Part shown: positions 63,975 to 64,000 of the stretch, piece by piece
Position numbering within the stretch: position 1 is the first letter of the stretch
Layout of the letters: every line of letters starts with the position of its first letter
Assembly (NCBI RefSeq): GCF_000069225.1
Contig: NC_010407.1
Coordinates: forward strand, 620,001-684,000
Origin: Clavibacter sepedonicus
GTDB taxonomy: Bacteria; Actinomycetota; Actinomycetes; Actinomycetales; Microbacteriaceae
Direction: 5' to 3'
Length of the DNA: 64,000 nucleotides
Program-made: the position numbers and the translations under genes
Notes under the pieces: generated by a model
Databases searched by the model: none
What the model was told of the DNA's origin: nothing
The model's input: the letters and a program-made list of their open reading frames with translations, nothing else

Positions 63975-64000
63975 TCCCGCCGGGCCCGCGTCCCGCCGCC

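Overview
This is a high-GC actinobacterial chromosome segment (well above 70 % G+C by eye, GTG starts common, many start-stop overlaps). The gene content fits the Microbacteriaceae, most likely Clavibacter. It has secreted multi-domain subtilases and an IS481-family element resembling the Clavibacter element IS1121. It also has a split acyl-CoA carboxylase with a small epsilon subunit, and a rhamnose/galactofuranose envelope locus without mycolate genes. The genus call is inference from content and style, not from an alignment.

Region 1 (1-6.3 kb): a truncated aldo/keto reductase; a manganese pair (an MntR-type regulator facing an NRAMP transporter, with a palindromic operator in front of the transporter); a HAD phosphatase whose ribosome-binding site lies in a 47-bp tandem repeat; an MFS exporter; and formyltetrahydrofolate deformylase. 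Region 2 (6.3-13.9 kb): two tandem paralogous secreted subtilases, each with its own signal peptide and its own intergenic controls. Region 3 (14-22 kb): NADP isocitrate dehydrogenase, a GNAT acetyltransferase, IS copy 1, an orphan PTS EIIA-EIIB pair, a MerR regulator coupled to a membrane protein, phosphohexomutase and purine nucleoside phosphorylase.

Region 4 (22-36 kb): LpdA-type flavoprotein, acyl-CoA carboxylase alpha chain, a Maf-like pyrophosphatase, a TrmA/RlmD-type RNA methyltransferase, and a NarL-type two-component operon (regulator, kinase, kinase-like partner) split by IS copy 2. The carboxylase beta and epsilon subunits follow, divergent from biotin ligase, so the genes for making and biotinylating the carboxylase are close together. 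A PH-domain membrane protein ends the region.

Region 5 (36-64 kb): mainly an envelope-glycan locus. It carries three GtrA-family proteins, one GtrB-type transferase, an LCP ligase coupled to purE, a Wzm/Wzt-type ABC exporter, and all four dTDP-rhamnose genes. It also has UDP-galactopyranose mutase with GlfT1-like and GlfT2-like galactofuranosyltransferases, other GT2/GT4 transferases, two polytopic GT-C-like proteins, two O-antigen-ligase-like proteins, and a secreted protein with a possible lysozyme-like domain. Together these can supply sugar donors, build a polyprenol-linked rhamnose/galactofuranose polymer, export it and attach it to the wall.

Recurring features are a TANNNT-N6/7-start leaderless promoter pattern, 9-bp triplet repeats at gene 3' ends, four-base GTGA/ATGA overlaps, and strong over-use of the hexamer GGATCC that fades across the glycan locus.
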